The notes beneath the pieces are model-generated. The model was given only the letters and a program-made list of their open reading frames with translations, was not told the DNA's origin and searched no databases. A stretch of 64,000 bases of DNA from GCA-2731375 sp964631725 (lineage in GTDB: Bacteria > Pseudomonadota > Alphaproteobacteria > GCA-2731375). The first letter of the stretch is position 1, and each line of letters begins with the position of its first letter. The translations under genes were made by a program, and so were the position numbers. This document shows, piece after piece, positions 42,685-54,625 of this stretch. The stretch is taken from assembly GCA_964631725.1 (NCBI GenBank), contig CAZVYX010000009.1:55700-119699 (forward strand). The letters run 5' to 3'.

Positions 42685-43914
42685 ATGGATCTATTTTTTG
42701 TCCTTCTCATATTGCTGGTGGCGACCCGGTCATTCGGCGAGCTGGCGGAGCGGGTAGGCCAGCCATCCCTGGTCGGCGAGTTGATCGCCGGCATCACCCT
42801 GGGCGCGATTGTCGCGGAATACCCCATCGCCTTTCCCTCGCTGGTCGATTTGGGCGGCAACGACGTTTTCACCGCGATCACCGACCTCGGCATGTTCTTC
42901 CTGATGCTGTTCGCCGGCATCGAGATGCACCCGCGAAAGATTATTCAATATTCCGGCGGCGCCATCACCGTCGCCCTGGGCGGCATGATCCTGCCCCTGG
43001 GCCTGGGCCTCTTGCTTGGCTGGGTATTCCTGCCGGAAACGAATCTCTTGACGGCGCAATGCCTCTTTATCGGCACGGCGCTGGCGATAACGGCGGTACC
43101 AGCCACGGTTCGTATTCTCATGGACCTGGGCCAATTGGAGACAAAAATCGGTCAGACGATCGTTTCCGCCGCCGTATTCGATGATATTTTCAGCCTTATC
43201 CTGCTGGCCTGGCTGACCGGATTGCTTGCCATGGGCGAGCCGCCGGGCTTGATCGCCATGGCGTTGTTGTTAGGGAAGATCACGCTGTTTTTCGTGATCA
43301 CGGGTATCATCGGATTTTATCTCTTCCCCTGGGGCGGGCGCCTGATGCATCACCTGCGTGCCAAGGAACTGGAAATCAGCGCCATTTTGGTGGCGGCTTT
43401 CGCCTTCGCGGTACTGGCCCATTTTCTGGCGTTGCATTTTATCGTCGGCGCCTTTGTGGCCGGGCTGTTCTTTGGCCGCCAGACCATCAACGCCGCCAGC
43501 TATGAACGGGTAAAAAATACCGTTTCAGGCATGACATTCGGCTTTCTGGCGCCGATATTTTTTGCCTCCATCGGCCTGAATCTGGACATGGGCGCACTGT
43601 CCGGGGCACCGCTGTTCGCGACGTTGCTGATCATCGCCGCGTTTCTGGGCAAGATCGCGGGCGCGGGAGGGGCGGCGCGGGGCATCGGATTTTCCAACAA
43701 GGAAGCGATCGCCATTGGCGTCGGCATGAGCCCACGGGGTGCGGTGGAACTGGTCATCGCGGGCATCGCGCTCAAGGCCGGACTGTTTGACATGGCGGGT
43801 GTCGGCAACGCGGTCGTGGACAACCTGTTTTCCGCCGTGGTGGTCATGGCGGTGGTCACGACCGTGTTGAGCCCGATCATCCTGAAACGGGTCTTCTCGG
43901 CCCCGGACGGCTGA
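42685..43914 (+). CDS. Cation/proton antiporter (CPA2/KefB-like)
   Basis: A 409-residue membrane protein with about twelve spans of the sodium/proton or potassium-efflux antiporter family. Typical elements are GELIAGITLGAIVAEY, LFLAGIEMHPR-type segment LMLFAGIEM, AITAVPATVRIL, VFDDIFSLILLAWLTG (Asp pair used for ion exchange) and GMSPRGAVELVIAG near the end. No RCK/TrkA domain is attached. It follows the kor operon by 68 bases on the same strand and could be read from it. The ion is not predictable. Confidence 0.9.
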   Translation: MDLFFVLLILLVATRSFGELAERVGQPSLVGELIAGITLGAIVAEYPIAFPSLVDLGGNDVFTAITDLGMFFLMLFAGIEMHPRKIIQYSGGAITVALGGMILPLGLGLLLGWVFLPETNLLTAQCLFIGTALAITAVPATVRILMDLGQLETKIGQTIVSAAVFDDIFSLILLAWLTGLLAMGEPPGLIAMALLLGKITLFFVITGIIGFYLFPWGGRLMHHLRAKELEISAILVAAFAFAVLAHFLALHFIVGAFVAGLFFGRQTINAASYERVKNTVSGMTFGFLAPIFFASIGLNLDMGALSGAPLFATLLIIAAFLGKIAGAGGAARGIGFSNKEAIAIGVGMSPRGAVELVIAGIALKAGLFDMAGVGNAVVDNLFSAVVVMAVVTTVLSPIILKRVFSAPDG

Positions 43915-43936
43915 CACCGGGCCGCACCGCCACGCA

Positions 43937-44137
43937 TCAGTGCCAGAACGGCTTGGCAAGTTCTGCCCTGCGCTCGTCCTCGGTGACACCGATATCGTCC
44001 AATAGTCTGCTGTCCAGAACGCGCAGGGCTTGGCGTTGACGGGTGCGCGCAAACCAGCTGCCGAAGGTCCAGAGCCAATTGCGGACTCCGCGGGGACGCG
44101 GGCGATGATGTGATGCGGCGTATGTATTGATTAGCAT
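43937..44137 (-). CDS. DUF1127 small protein
   Basis: A 66-residue protein with the DUF1127 (YjiS-like) signature in its second half: RQRQALRVLDSRLLDDIGVTEDERRAELAKPFW. The family is typical of alpha- and gammaproteobacteria; some Arg-rich members have been linked to RNA binding. The frame is open to an ATG at 44158, but the ATG at 44137 has AGGAGA seven bases before it and is preferred. It is divergent from the LysR regulator gene. Confidence 0.85.
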   Translation of the reverse strand: MLINTYAASHHRPRPRGVRNWLWTFGSWFARTRQRQALRVLDSRLLDDIGVTEDERRAELAKPFWH

Positions 44138-44268
44138 TTCTAGGTCTCCTAGCTTCATGTGAGTACAAATTTGTCTGAATGACCCTATAAATGGTATGTT
44201 TTAGACTTGCCGACAAAGCATGCTTTCTCTACCTTGCCTGAGATATTCTAGGCCTAAGGAGATCCGTG

Positions 44269-45183
44269 ATGGCCCGGCGGTTGCCAAATCTGAACGGGCT
44301 GAAGGCATTCGAGGCCGCGGCCCGGCACCAGAGCTTTACCAAGGCGGCGGAAGAGCTATACGTCACCCAGGGCGCGGTCAGCCATCAGGTAAAGGCGCTT
44401 GAGGCGGATCTGGGTGTCAAATTCTTCAACCGGGAGCCGAAGCAACTGATCATCACCGAGGCCGGGCGGGATTACCTGGAGGTTGTCCGCGATGCCCTGG
44501 ACCGCATCGCGGCGGGCACCGACCGAATTTTGCAGCGGCAAAACACCGGCGTCCTGACGGTCAGCACCTCGCCGAATTTTGCCTCGAAATGGCTGGTGCA
44601 TCGCCTGGGCCGCTTCGCCGAGGCGCATCCATCCATCGATTTGCGGGTCAGCGCCACGTTGCACCATGTGGATTTTGCCCGCGAGGATATTGATATCGCG
44701 GTGCGCCATGGCGACGGAACCGACCTGGGCCTGGATATCACCCGCCTCTATACCGAGGAATTGCTGCCGGTCTGCAGTCCGGCACTGCTAAGTGGTCCCC
44801 ATCCCCTGCGCCAGCCTTCGGATTTGGCGCACCACACATTGCTGCATATGGACCACCGCCAGGATTGGTCGAAATGGCTGAATGCGGCCGACGTAATGGA
44901 TGCCGATCTGTCGCGCGGACCCGTCTTCAACCAGGCCAGCATGTGCATTGATGCCGCCGTGGACGGGCAGGGCGTGGCCCTGGCGCGAACCGGGCTTGCC
45001 GCTCATGACCTGATCGCCGGCCGCCTGGTCCGCCCCTTCGACATCTCTTTGCCTGTTTCCTACGCCTATTGGATCGTTTGCCCCAAGGCGGCGGCAAATC
45101 TGCCCAAAATCGTCACCTTTCGTGACTGGTTATTGGCCGAGGCGGCGAATGACGCCCGGCGCCTAGCTGAGATCACAAAATAA
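44269..45183 (+). CDS. LysR-family regulator, GcvA type
   Basis: A 304-residue LysR-type regulator. The N-terminal helix-turn-helix (LKAFEAAARHQSFTKAAEEL to AVSHQVKALEADLGVKFFNRE) and the C-terminal effector domain with STSPNFASKWLVHRLGRFAEAHPSIDLRV mark the GcvA/AmpR subgroup. ATG 44269 lies seven bases after AAGGAG; a GTG at 44266 is less well spaced. It is divergent from the DUF1127 gene and its targets are unknown. Effectors of this subgroup range from glycine to cell-wall fragments. Confidence 0.9.
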   Translation: MARRLPNLNGLKAFEAAARHQSFTKAAEELYVTQGAVSHQVKALEADLGVKFFNREPKQLIITEAGRDYLEVVRDALDRIAAGTDRILQRQNTGVLTVSTSPNFASKWLVHRLGRFAEAHPSIDLRVSATLHHVDFAREDIDIAVRHGDGTDLGLDITRLYTEELLPVCSPALLSGPHPLRQPSDLAHHTLLHMDHRQDWSKWLNAADVMDADLSRGPVFNQASMCIDAAVDGQGVALARTGLAAHDLIAGRLVRPFDISLPVSYAYWIVCPKAAANLPKIVTFRDWLLAEAANDARRLAEITK

Positions 45184-45290
45184 GCAATCAATCATCGTTT
45201 TACGTGTTGGATAATACTACAATCAATCTGAGTAGTGACTAAAGTAGGTATGATCTTAGAACCTGAGAAAATCCGAAAAATGGCCGAGCG

Positions 45291-45680
45291 ATGGCATACG
45301 AATTGATTTGGGAAACGAGGGGCGTGGTTTGCCGCTTTACAGGCGTGGCGTCGGACCAGGATCTAAGGGCGGCTAACCTTGGGATGACCGAGGACCCCAG
45401 GTTCGATAGCCTTGAATACCAGCTCGTGGATTTCGTGGAGGTCGAGACACTGGACTTCACGTCCGATATGATACGCTGGGCTGCTTTCCATGACTATCAG
45501 GCATCGATGCGCAATCCATCCGTGCGGGTCGCCATCGTCGGCGACAACACGTTGCTGTTGGGCCTCGCCAATATGTACCGCGCCCTCTTCGATATCGAAG
45601 GCGGTACTTGGGAACAGGGTCAGTTCAACACGATCGATGAGGCCCGCGTCTGGTTGGCTAGCGCGGATCCATCAGAATAG
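45291..45680 (+). CDS. STAS/SpoIIAA-like hypothetical protein
   Basis: A 129-residue protein with the small alternating alpha/beta pattern of SpoIIAA/STAS-like proteins: an early strand VVCRFTGVASDQDL, then YQLVDFVEV, a long helix and RVAIVGDNTLLLGLANMYRAL, followed by FNTIDEARVWL. The last element is common in the SpoIIAA-like lipid-binding or STAS/SEC14 group. No binding residue can be named, so the assignment rests on fold pattern only. It is convergent with the DUF1499 gene, seven bases apart. Confidence 0.6.
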   Translation: MAYELIWETRGVVCRFTGVASDQDLRAANLGMTEDPRFDSLEYQLVDFVEVETLDFTSDMIRWAAFHDYQASMRNPSVRVAIVGDNTLLLGLANMYRALFDIEGGTWEQGQFNTIDEARVWLASADPSE

Positions 45681-45686
45681 AGCCCG

Positions 45687-46196
45687 TCAGGGTCGATCCA
45701 GAGCCGCCAGCCAGGCGCGGATGCGGGCCTCGTTGACGCCAAAATCGCTACGCCCGTAGTGCGAGCGGCTGTAGATGGCCAGGGTGGAACTGTTTTCGGT
45801 CAGGGCGATGAAACGAACGGTGATGCTGTCGGGATAGTGCATCACCTCCGTTCGCTGGATATAGTCATATTGCATGGCATCCCCATCCGCCGCACCGGTT
45901 TCGATGCGGGGCTGGGCCGCCAGCATCATCATCCAGCGCTGCTGCAGATCATCGGCCGAGCCAGCGAAAGTCGGGCTGAGCATGTGCGGCTTGGCGGCGC
46001 AATACCCAGGCGGACAGACCAGGAACTGGTTCGGTTTCGGCGACAATTGCAGGGTGGCGAAGTCGACCGGCGTGACCTCAAGGGTACCGAACACCACCTC
46101 CAACGATTTTTCCCGGCCTAAAACGACGACCAGCAGCGGCAACAGCACAATCAGCGAGACAATGGCCTTGATGGAATTGGCCAGGCGTTTGCTCAT
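45687..46196 (-). CDS. DUF1499 family membrane-anchored protein
   Basis: A 169-residue protein with one N-terminal membrane helix (about residues 9-27, IKAIVSLIVLLPLLVVVLG) and a periplasmic DUF1499 domain whose signature SRSHYGRSDFGVNEARIRAWL closes the protein. The function is unknown. A GGGGGAAGGGGG stretch lies just before the ATG. It starts 12 bases after the DUF917 gene ends, so it probably belongs to the same minus-strand transcription unit as uvrA, hyuA-type and DUF917. Confidence 0.83.
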   Translation of the reverse strand: MSKRLANSIKAIVSLIVLLPLLVVVLGREKSLEVVFGTLEVTPVDFATLQLSPKPNQFLVCPPGYCAAKPHMLSPTFAGSADDLQQRWMMMLAAQPRIETGAADGDAMQYDYIQRTEVMHYPDSITVRFIALTENSSTLAIYSRSHYGRSDFGVNEARIRAWLAALDRP

Positions 46197-46208
46197 GCCC
46201 CCTTCCCC

Positions 46209-47294
46209 CTATGGCAGATCCTCAACCGGCACGAAGCGGTCTTCAAGACCAAATCCCGCCGGCCCGAAAACCGCCAGGGCCGCGTCGGTACGCATGATTG
46301 GCGGGGCGGAGACGGCCATGACGGTCACCCGCTGGCCATAGCGCAAGCGCTCCGTGGTGATCGGCTGGGCCATTTCCGTATCCAGGATACAGATCAGATC
46401 CGGCACAATGGCGCGCAGCTTGCCATCCTGGCGGGCGACAAGAAATTCGTTCTGGAATTCGATCTCGAAATTCCCGTCGCCCTGGCCCGCGATCGTCACC
46501 CTGCCGATGGCCCAGCCGTCGCGAGTTTCCCGCACCAAATCGGTAACCTTGCCCGTGAACAGCACCTTGGCATGGCCATAATGGGTGCCGGCCAGCATTT
46601 CGATCAGCGCGGCGAACGGATCGCGGTTCAGCGTCCGCGACTGCCGCAAATTGGCGCCGATCGTCTGACACAGGGACGTCGTGCCGGGAATGGCGACCCG
46701 GCGCGCCGTTTTGCCATCCATGGGGTAGGAGGCCTTGGCCGAGCGCGCACCCATACGGATGACGATGCCGCGCCCGATATATTCGGCGCGCTTGTCATCC
46801 TCGATATTCAGAATAACGGTCTCGCCATGTTCCGAAGCCAGGGCAAAGGGCGAGCCGGAAGCACCATAGACCGAGAATGTGACCATCTGCATTTCCGGAA
46901 AGGCCCGGCCCATGCCATCGGCGTCGACCATGGGCTTGCCCAGCATGGCGGAATTGTAGATCGGCATCATGGAGTTGGAGCCGCCCGCCTCGAACGCCAT
47001 CAGGACATCTGCCTTGCGGCCCAAATGCGCCTCCAGCGCCAGGACGGCGGCGGGCGGTTGATCGGCGGCCATGATCTTTTCGATCGCCACCGTCGGCGCA
47101 CCCATGTTGCCGCAGGCGAAGACCAGGGCGTCGTCGTCCAATTCGTCCAGGGACAGCATGGTGACCGGTCCGTTCTGGGAGATCGCCCGGCGGGTCATCA
47201 GGGAAGCGATATATGGATCACCGCCGCCGCCCGTGCCCAGGAAAGTCGCGCCCAGGGCGATATCGTCGAGATCGTCGAGACCGATTTCAATCAT
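46209..47294 (-). CDS. DUF917 family protein
   Basis: A 361-residue DUF917 protein: GATFLGTGGGGDPYIASLM at the N terminus, FACGNMGAPTVAIEKI, FEAGGSNSMMPIYNSAMLGKP and the C-terminal domain with LICILDTE. DUF917 proteins are encoded next to hydantoinase/oxoprolinase A genes and are thought to form part of the same metabolic complex; the reaction is not proven. Its start overlaps the stop of the preceding HyuA-type gene (four bases). Confidence 0.87.
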   Translation of the reverse strand: MIEIGLDDLDDIALGATFLGTGGGGDPYIASLMTRRAISQNGPVTMLSLDELDDDALVFACGNMGAPTVAIEKIMAADQPPAAVLALEAHLGRKADVLMAFEAGGSNSMMPIYNSAMLGKPMVDADGMGRAFPEMQMVTFSVYGASGSPFALASEHGETVILNIEDDKRAEYIGRGIVIRMGARSAKASYPMDGKTARRVAIPGTTSLCQTIGANLRQSRTLNRDPFAALIEMLAGTHYGHAKVLFTGKVTDLVRETRDGWAIGRVTIAGQGDGNFEIEFQNEFLVARQDGKLRAIVPDLICILDTEMAQPITTERLRYGQRVTVMAVSAPPIMRTDAALAVFGPAGFGLEDRFVPVEDLP

Positions 47295-48870
47295 GCATCC
47301 ACACCTTGCAGATCACCCACCGCCTTGACCCGCAAGCGGGTGGCGTTTCCGGGCAGATAGCTGAGCGGAATCTCGTCCATTTCGACGATCCGCACGCTCG
47401 CCGCATCGGCGCCGGCCTCCACCGCCTGGGTTTCGGCCTCGGCCTTGGCCGCCGTCACGGCGTCATCCCGGCTGATGCCGTCGAGAGAGAAGATGCGGTC
47501 GCACTCGCCGCCCACCATGGCGATGGAAGCGCCGATGGCATTGGCCACCTGGCCATGATCCGGCCGTACGATCTCGCCGCCGCCGATGCGGTCGCCACGC
47601 AGAATAGGCGCACCGCCGCCAACCAGGATAACGGGCAGCGTGGCGGCTGAGGGGCGGACCCGGTCCAGCCCGCCCTGTACCATGGCCACGGCCTGGTCCA
47701 AGGTTGCCTCCACGCCATCGACCCCGGCGGCTTTCGCCGCATCGCCGATCGTCATCTGCCCACCGGCGACGGCGATATCGCTCATGGTCAGGCTGTCGCC
47801 GCCGAAGACCAGGGCGCGCTGTTCAAGCTCAAACCCAACCGAGTCCGGGCCGATGCGGACGCCGCCAATCTGCGCATCGTTGTCGCGCACCAGACTGCCG
47901 CCGCCCAGTCCCAGGGCAAGCAGATCCGGCATGCGGAAATTGGTTCTGACGCCGCCAACCTCGACCGTCATGGCGGCTTCTCGGGGAAAGCCGTCCAGCA
48001 GCAGGCCGACATCCGTGGTGGTGCCGCCGACATCCACCACCAGGGCATCGTTCAGCCCGGACAACACCGCCGCCCCGCGCATGGAATTGGTCGGGCCGGA
48101 GGCGAAGGTCAGCACCGGATAGCGCGCGGCATGGACCGCCGTCATCAAGGTGCCGTCGTTCTGGCTGATATAGAGCGGCGCGGTAAGGCCGAGATCATCG
48201 ATGGCCTTGGTAAAGGCATCCAATACACGCCCCGCCAAGTTGGATAGCGCGGCGTTCAGGACGGCGGCATTCTCCCGCTCCAACAATCCGATGCGGCCAA
48301 TGCGGTGAGACAGGGTAACGGCGGCGTCCGGCAGTTCCCGGCGCAGGATGGCCTCCGCCCGATGTTCCATTTCCGCATCCAGGGGCGAGAACACGGAGGT
48401 GATCGCCACGGCATCAATGCCGGCAGCGCGAATTTCCCGTGCCGCCGCCGAAATCTCGGCCTCGTCCAGGGCCGCGATTTCCCGTCCATCGAACTCCAGG
48501 CCGCCGCGCAGCAGATAATGCCCGCCATCCACCCCGGCCTTCAAATCCTCCGGCCAGTCGGACATGGGCGGCACGGCGGTGGTGGCGGGCGCGGCCGCGG
48601 CCAGGCGCAGCACCGCCACCCGGTTCAGACGGCGCCGTTCGATCACCGCATTGGTGAACTGCGTGGTGCCCAACATGACGGCGAAGATCTGTTCGGGCCC
48701 GGCATCGCCCTGTTGCAGCACGGCGCCGGCGGCAGCGACGATGGCATCGGTGATGTGCCGTCCCGTCGCCACCTTGTGCCAGGCGACCACCCGGTCGCCG
48801 TCCATCAGCACCGCATCGGTGTTCGTGCCGCCAACGTCGATGCCCAGACGCAGGTTGGGGCGGGTCTGGC

Positions 48871-48874
<4 letters not shown>
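47291..48874 (-). CDS. Hydantoinase/oxoprolinase A family protein
   Basis: A 527-residue HyuA-like protein of the ASKHA ATPase fold. It begins with a phosphate-binding loop RLGIDVGGTNTDAVLMDG, has VMLGTTQFTNAVIERRRL, VISQNDGTLM-type YISQNDGTLM and DALVVDVGGTTTDVGLLLDG. It likely activates an imide or amide ring with ATP together with the DUF917 partner. It is shorter than the approx. 690-residue HyuA of N-methylhydantoinase and matches the DUF917-associated group. The start codon overlaps the uvrA stop by four bases, an odd coupling of catabolism to DNA repair. Confidence 0.88.
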
Positions 48875-51789
<2,915 letters not shown>

Positions 51790-51823
51790 GGTTGGACTTT
51801 GTTTCCCGAATCTGTCAGTATGA

Positions 51824-51838
51824 GAACATAACATGAAC
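51824..51838. promoter_or_regulatory. LexA (SOS) box for uvrA/ssb
   Basis: GAAC (51824-51827), seven bases, GAAC (51835-51838): the alphaproteobacterial LexA operator GAAC-N7-GAAC. It is 35 bases upstream of the uvrA ATG and 160 bases from the ssb ATG, in the divergent region where SOS control of both genes is classical. Confidence 0.82.
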
Positions 51839-51997
51839 ATGCCCCGGCCGTGAAACCGCGTTCGGAGCGTCGAACTGAGCATTATGCGTCAATTGCCGGT
51901 GGCGAGAACAGGGCCGATGTGCCTATAGTCGTAAAATGGATTCGGGCACGGATTCGGGTATGAAATCGCAAGCGGTTCTGAAGGGTCGGATATAACC

Positions 51998-52432
51998 ATG
52001 GCAGGCAGCGTCAACAAGGTCATTTTGGTGGGAAATCTGGGCCGCGACCCGGAAGTGCGCAATATGCAGAACGGCGATCCCATCGTGCATCTCTCCCTCG
52101 CCACCTCCGAATCATGGAAGGACAAGAACAGCGGCGAGCGGCGGGAAAAGACGGAATGGCACCGCGTGGTCATTTTCAACGAAAATTTGGGCCGAATCGC
52201 CCAGCAATATCTGCGCAAGGGCTCCAAGGTCTATATCGAGGGGCAATTGCAGACCCGCAAATGGCAGGACCAGTCCGGCGTTGAGAAATACACCACCGAG
52301 GTGGTGCTGCAACGCTTCCGTGGCGAGTTGACCATGCTGGACGGCCGCAATGACGGCGGCGGTGGTGGCGGCGGCGGATTCTACGGCGGTGGCGGTGGCG
52401 GCGGCGATCTGGACGATGAAATCCCGTTCTAG
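51998..52432 (+). CDS. ssb: Single-stranded DNA-binding protein
   Basis: A 144-residue SSB. The OB fold (residues 1-105) begins AGSVNKVILVGNLGRDPEVR, with SESWKDKNSGERREKTEWHRVV and YIEGQLQTRKWQDQSG. A short glycine-rich linker (about residues 115-136) leads to the acidic tip DLDDEIPF, which recruits repair and replication proteins. It is smaller than most alphaproteobacterial SSBs because the linker is short. Divergent from uvrA with the LexA box between. Confidence 0.95.
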   Translation: MAGSVNKVILVGNLGRDPEVRNMQNGDPIVHLSLATSESWKDKNSGERREKTEWHRVVIFNENLGRIAQQYLRKGSKVYIEGQLQTRKWQDQSGVEKYTTEVVLQRFRGELTMLDGRNDGGGGGGGGFYGGGGGGGDLDDEIPF

Positions 52433-52456
52433 ACCACGTTTCCAAGATATTGCGGT

Positions 52457-53488
52457 TCATTCCATATCCAAGCTGACCCCTTTGCCTGGCGGTACGGCAA
52501 TAAAATTGTAGCCCGTTAGCGGATTGACCTTGGAGGAGGCAATCTCTTCAAGCGAGGCTCTTTTCGCGGGCCCATGTTCCTTGACCATATAGACGTGGAA
52601 ACCTAGTTCGTTGATCACGAACCGGCTCACCATGCACTCGGCGTCGGCGCCATGATCCTCGTAGATCAGAATTAAATCGTCTCTCCGAAGGGTATTCGCG
52701 GCGCCTTTCAAGGCCGTGACTTCCGCTCCTTCGACGTCGAGCTTGATCACCACACGATCCGTTGCCGCTAAATCAAGCCCATCAACCAAGGCATCGACAT
52801 TCGTCGTCGCGACCGTCTCAAGCGCCCTATGTCCAGCGAATTTCTCGGTCTCTTCAGTGATCCGGGCACCCGCGTGGCCAACTTCCGTTACGAATGACAC
52901 GGTCTGACCGGCCTGTTCTGACACGGCGGCGTGGATGACCGTAAATGGAGAGCCATTGATTGTGGCGTTTTCGCGCAACCGATCGAACGTATTGACGCCG
53001 GCTTCGACGGCCAAAATTCTGCTCGGGTCGGGAATTTTCTCAGAGGCGTAAATGCTCCAGTATCCCATATTCGCGCCAAGATCGAGGAATACACAATCCG
53101 CCCGCAGATAGGCGTTCAGAACACGCGCCACTTCTGGCTCGTAATTGAAATCGGAGAATAAGACGCGGGACCAATAATAATCAGCCAAATAGACGCAAAA
53201 TTTGGACTGCTTGAAAATAGGGACGATGACGTGATTTCTTGGGTTGAAGATGCCCTTGCCAAAGTAGCGGCTGATGGTCCCAATGCCACGGAACGCGTAT
53301 GGCCTCAAAATGAATCCAGCGAGCCACAGCAATAGCGTCTCAATTCTGGCGCCTAGACTGTCATAGGAAACGATAGGTCGGACTGGCACGACTAAAACCT
53401 GTTCATTCGTAAAGACGCTTTTGCAATGGCCGCATCGGCAGCGACTATACGCCATATGCGCCGCCGCCGCGAACAGCGATGAATTCAT
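52457..53488 (-). CDS. FkbM-family methyltransferase
   Basis: A 343-residue protein with a C-terminal FkbM methyltransferase domain: FLDLGANMGYWSIYASEKI for SAM binding, AVEAGVNTFDRLRENATIN, then VIKLDVEGAEVTALKGAANTL and LIYEDHG, the FkbM motif order. The first about 100 residues are an extra domain with three cysteines in CRCGHC and a hydrophobic stretch, perhaps a membrane or surface-binding element. FkbM enzymes O-methylate sugars or polyketides; the substrate is unknown. It is transcribed toward ssb and divergent from the LLM gene. Confidence 0.85.
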   Translation of the reverse strand: MNSSLFAAAAHMAYSRCRCGHCKSVFTNEQVLVVPVRPIVSYDSLGARIETLLLWLAGFILRPYAFRGIGTISRYFGKGIFNPRNHVIVPIFKQSKFCVYLADYYWSRVLFSDFNYEPEVARVLNAYLRADCVFLDLGANMGYWSIYASEKIPDPSRILAVEAGVNTFDRLRENATINGSPFTVIHAAVSEQAGQTVSFVTEVGHAGARITEETEKFAGHRALETVATTNVDALVDGLDLAATDRVVIKLDVEGAEVTALKGAANTLRRDDLILIYEDHGADAECMVSRFVINELGFHVYMVKEHGPAKRASLEEIASSKVNPLTGYNFIAVPPGKGVSLDME

Positions 53489-53549
53489 AGGCCGACTGCT
53501 AAACCTCCGCTACCATGTCCCTAACCCATGAATAGGAAAGGGCGCGGCC

Positions 53550-54608
53550 ATGGAATTCGGTATCAGTTGCAGCAAAATCGACGAAATCGGCTTCGTTACC
53601 CATGCCGAAAACCTGGGCTATGACTATTGCTGGGTCACGGATAGCCAGATGATCCGCTCCAACCCCTGGGCCGTTCTTGCCCTGGCGGCCCAGGCTACGC
53701 GTACGATCCGCCTGGGCACCGGCGTCGCCGTTCCGGGGCTGCGCCTGGCGCCGGTGGCGGCCAATGGTATCGCCACCATCAACCGTCTGGCGCCGGGCCG
53801 TACCTTCATGGGCATCGGCACGGGCAATACCGCCATGCGCGCCATGGGGCAGCGGCCCACGGGGGTGAAAGCCTTTGGCGACTATATCCGCATCGTCCGC
53901 GCGCTGTTGAAGGGGGAAGAGGTGGATTACACCCTGAACGGCGTTACCCAGCCCATACGCTTTCAAAATACCGAGCTGCGATACCTGGATCTGGATGCGG
54001 AGATACCCATTCATGTGGCCGGCTTCGGTCCCCGGGCCCAGGCCCTGGCCGGCGAGCTGGGCGATGGCCTGATCACCGGCATCCCGCGCGGCGGCAGGAT
54101 TCCATGGGCCCTGGGCAATGTTCAGCGCGGCGCCGAGAAAGCCGGGCGTAAGCTGGACGGGTTTTTCACCTGCGCCCTGGTCAACCTGTTGATGCTGGAG
54201 CCGGGCGAGTCACTGGAATCGGAACGTGCCATTGCCGAATGCGGTTCCGCCATCATGGCCAACGTGCATTTCCTGGTGGATTGGGTGAAGGAAACCGGTG
54301 GCGATCCGCCCGACTATGTGAAGCCGATCTGGAATGACTACATGGCCTTCCATGCCGAGCGGGAGGCCGCCACGGCGCACCAGAAATTGCATGAAAGCCA
54401 TTACAGCTTTCTCGATCCGGAAGAGGCGCGTTTCATCACGCCCGAGATGATCCGCAATTTCACCATTGCCGGCCAGCCGGAAGAGATCGTCGAACAACTG
54501 CGAGAGTTGGAGCGCCAGGGCCTGAACGGCATCAACTTCATCGCGCCCCTGAAGCAGCAATACCGCCTGATCGAGGATTTCTCCGAACGTGTCATGGCGC
54601 GGATGTAG
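53550..54608 (+). CDS. LLM-class flavin/F420-dependent oxidoreductase
   Basis: A 352-residue luciferase-like monooxygenase/reductase barrel. Segments LGYDYCWVTDSQM, RTIRLGTGVAVPG, PGRTFMGIGTGNTA, IPIHVAGFGPRAQALAGELGDGLITG and a late FTIAGQPEEIVEQLREL match the class that uses FMNH2 or F420, close to the methylenetetrahydromethanopterin-reductase-like group. Which flavin and substrate it uses cannot be told. It is convergent with hutU. Start ATG 53550 is the first good ATG, with a weak ribosome-binding site (GGAAAGGGCGC). Confidence 0.87.
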   Translation: MEFGISCSKIDEIGFVTHAENLGYDYCWVTDSQMIRSNPWAVLALAAQATRTIRLGTGVAVPGLRLAPVAANGIATINRLAPGRTFMGIGTGNTAMRAMGQRPTGVKAFGDYIRIVRALLKGEEVDYTLNGVTQPIRFQNTELRYLDLDAEIPIHVAGFGPRAQALAGELGDGLITGIPRGGRIPWALGNVQRGAEKAGRKLDGFFTCALVNLLMLEPGESLESERAIAECGSAIMANVHFLVDWVKETGGDPPDYVKPIWNDYMAFHAEREAATAHQKLHESHYSFLDPEEARFITPEMIRNFTIAGQPEEIVEQLRELERQGLNGINFIAPLKQQYRLIEDFSERVMARM

Positions 54609-54625
54609 CGGCGCCAGAGATAAGT

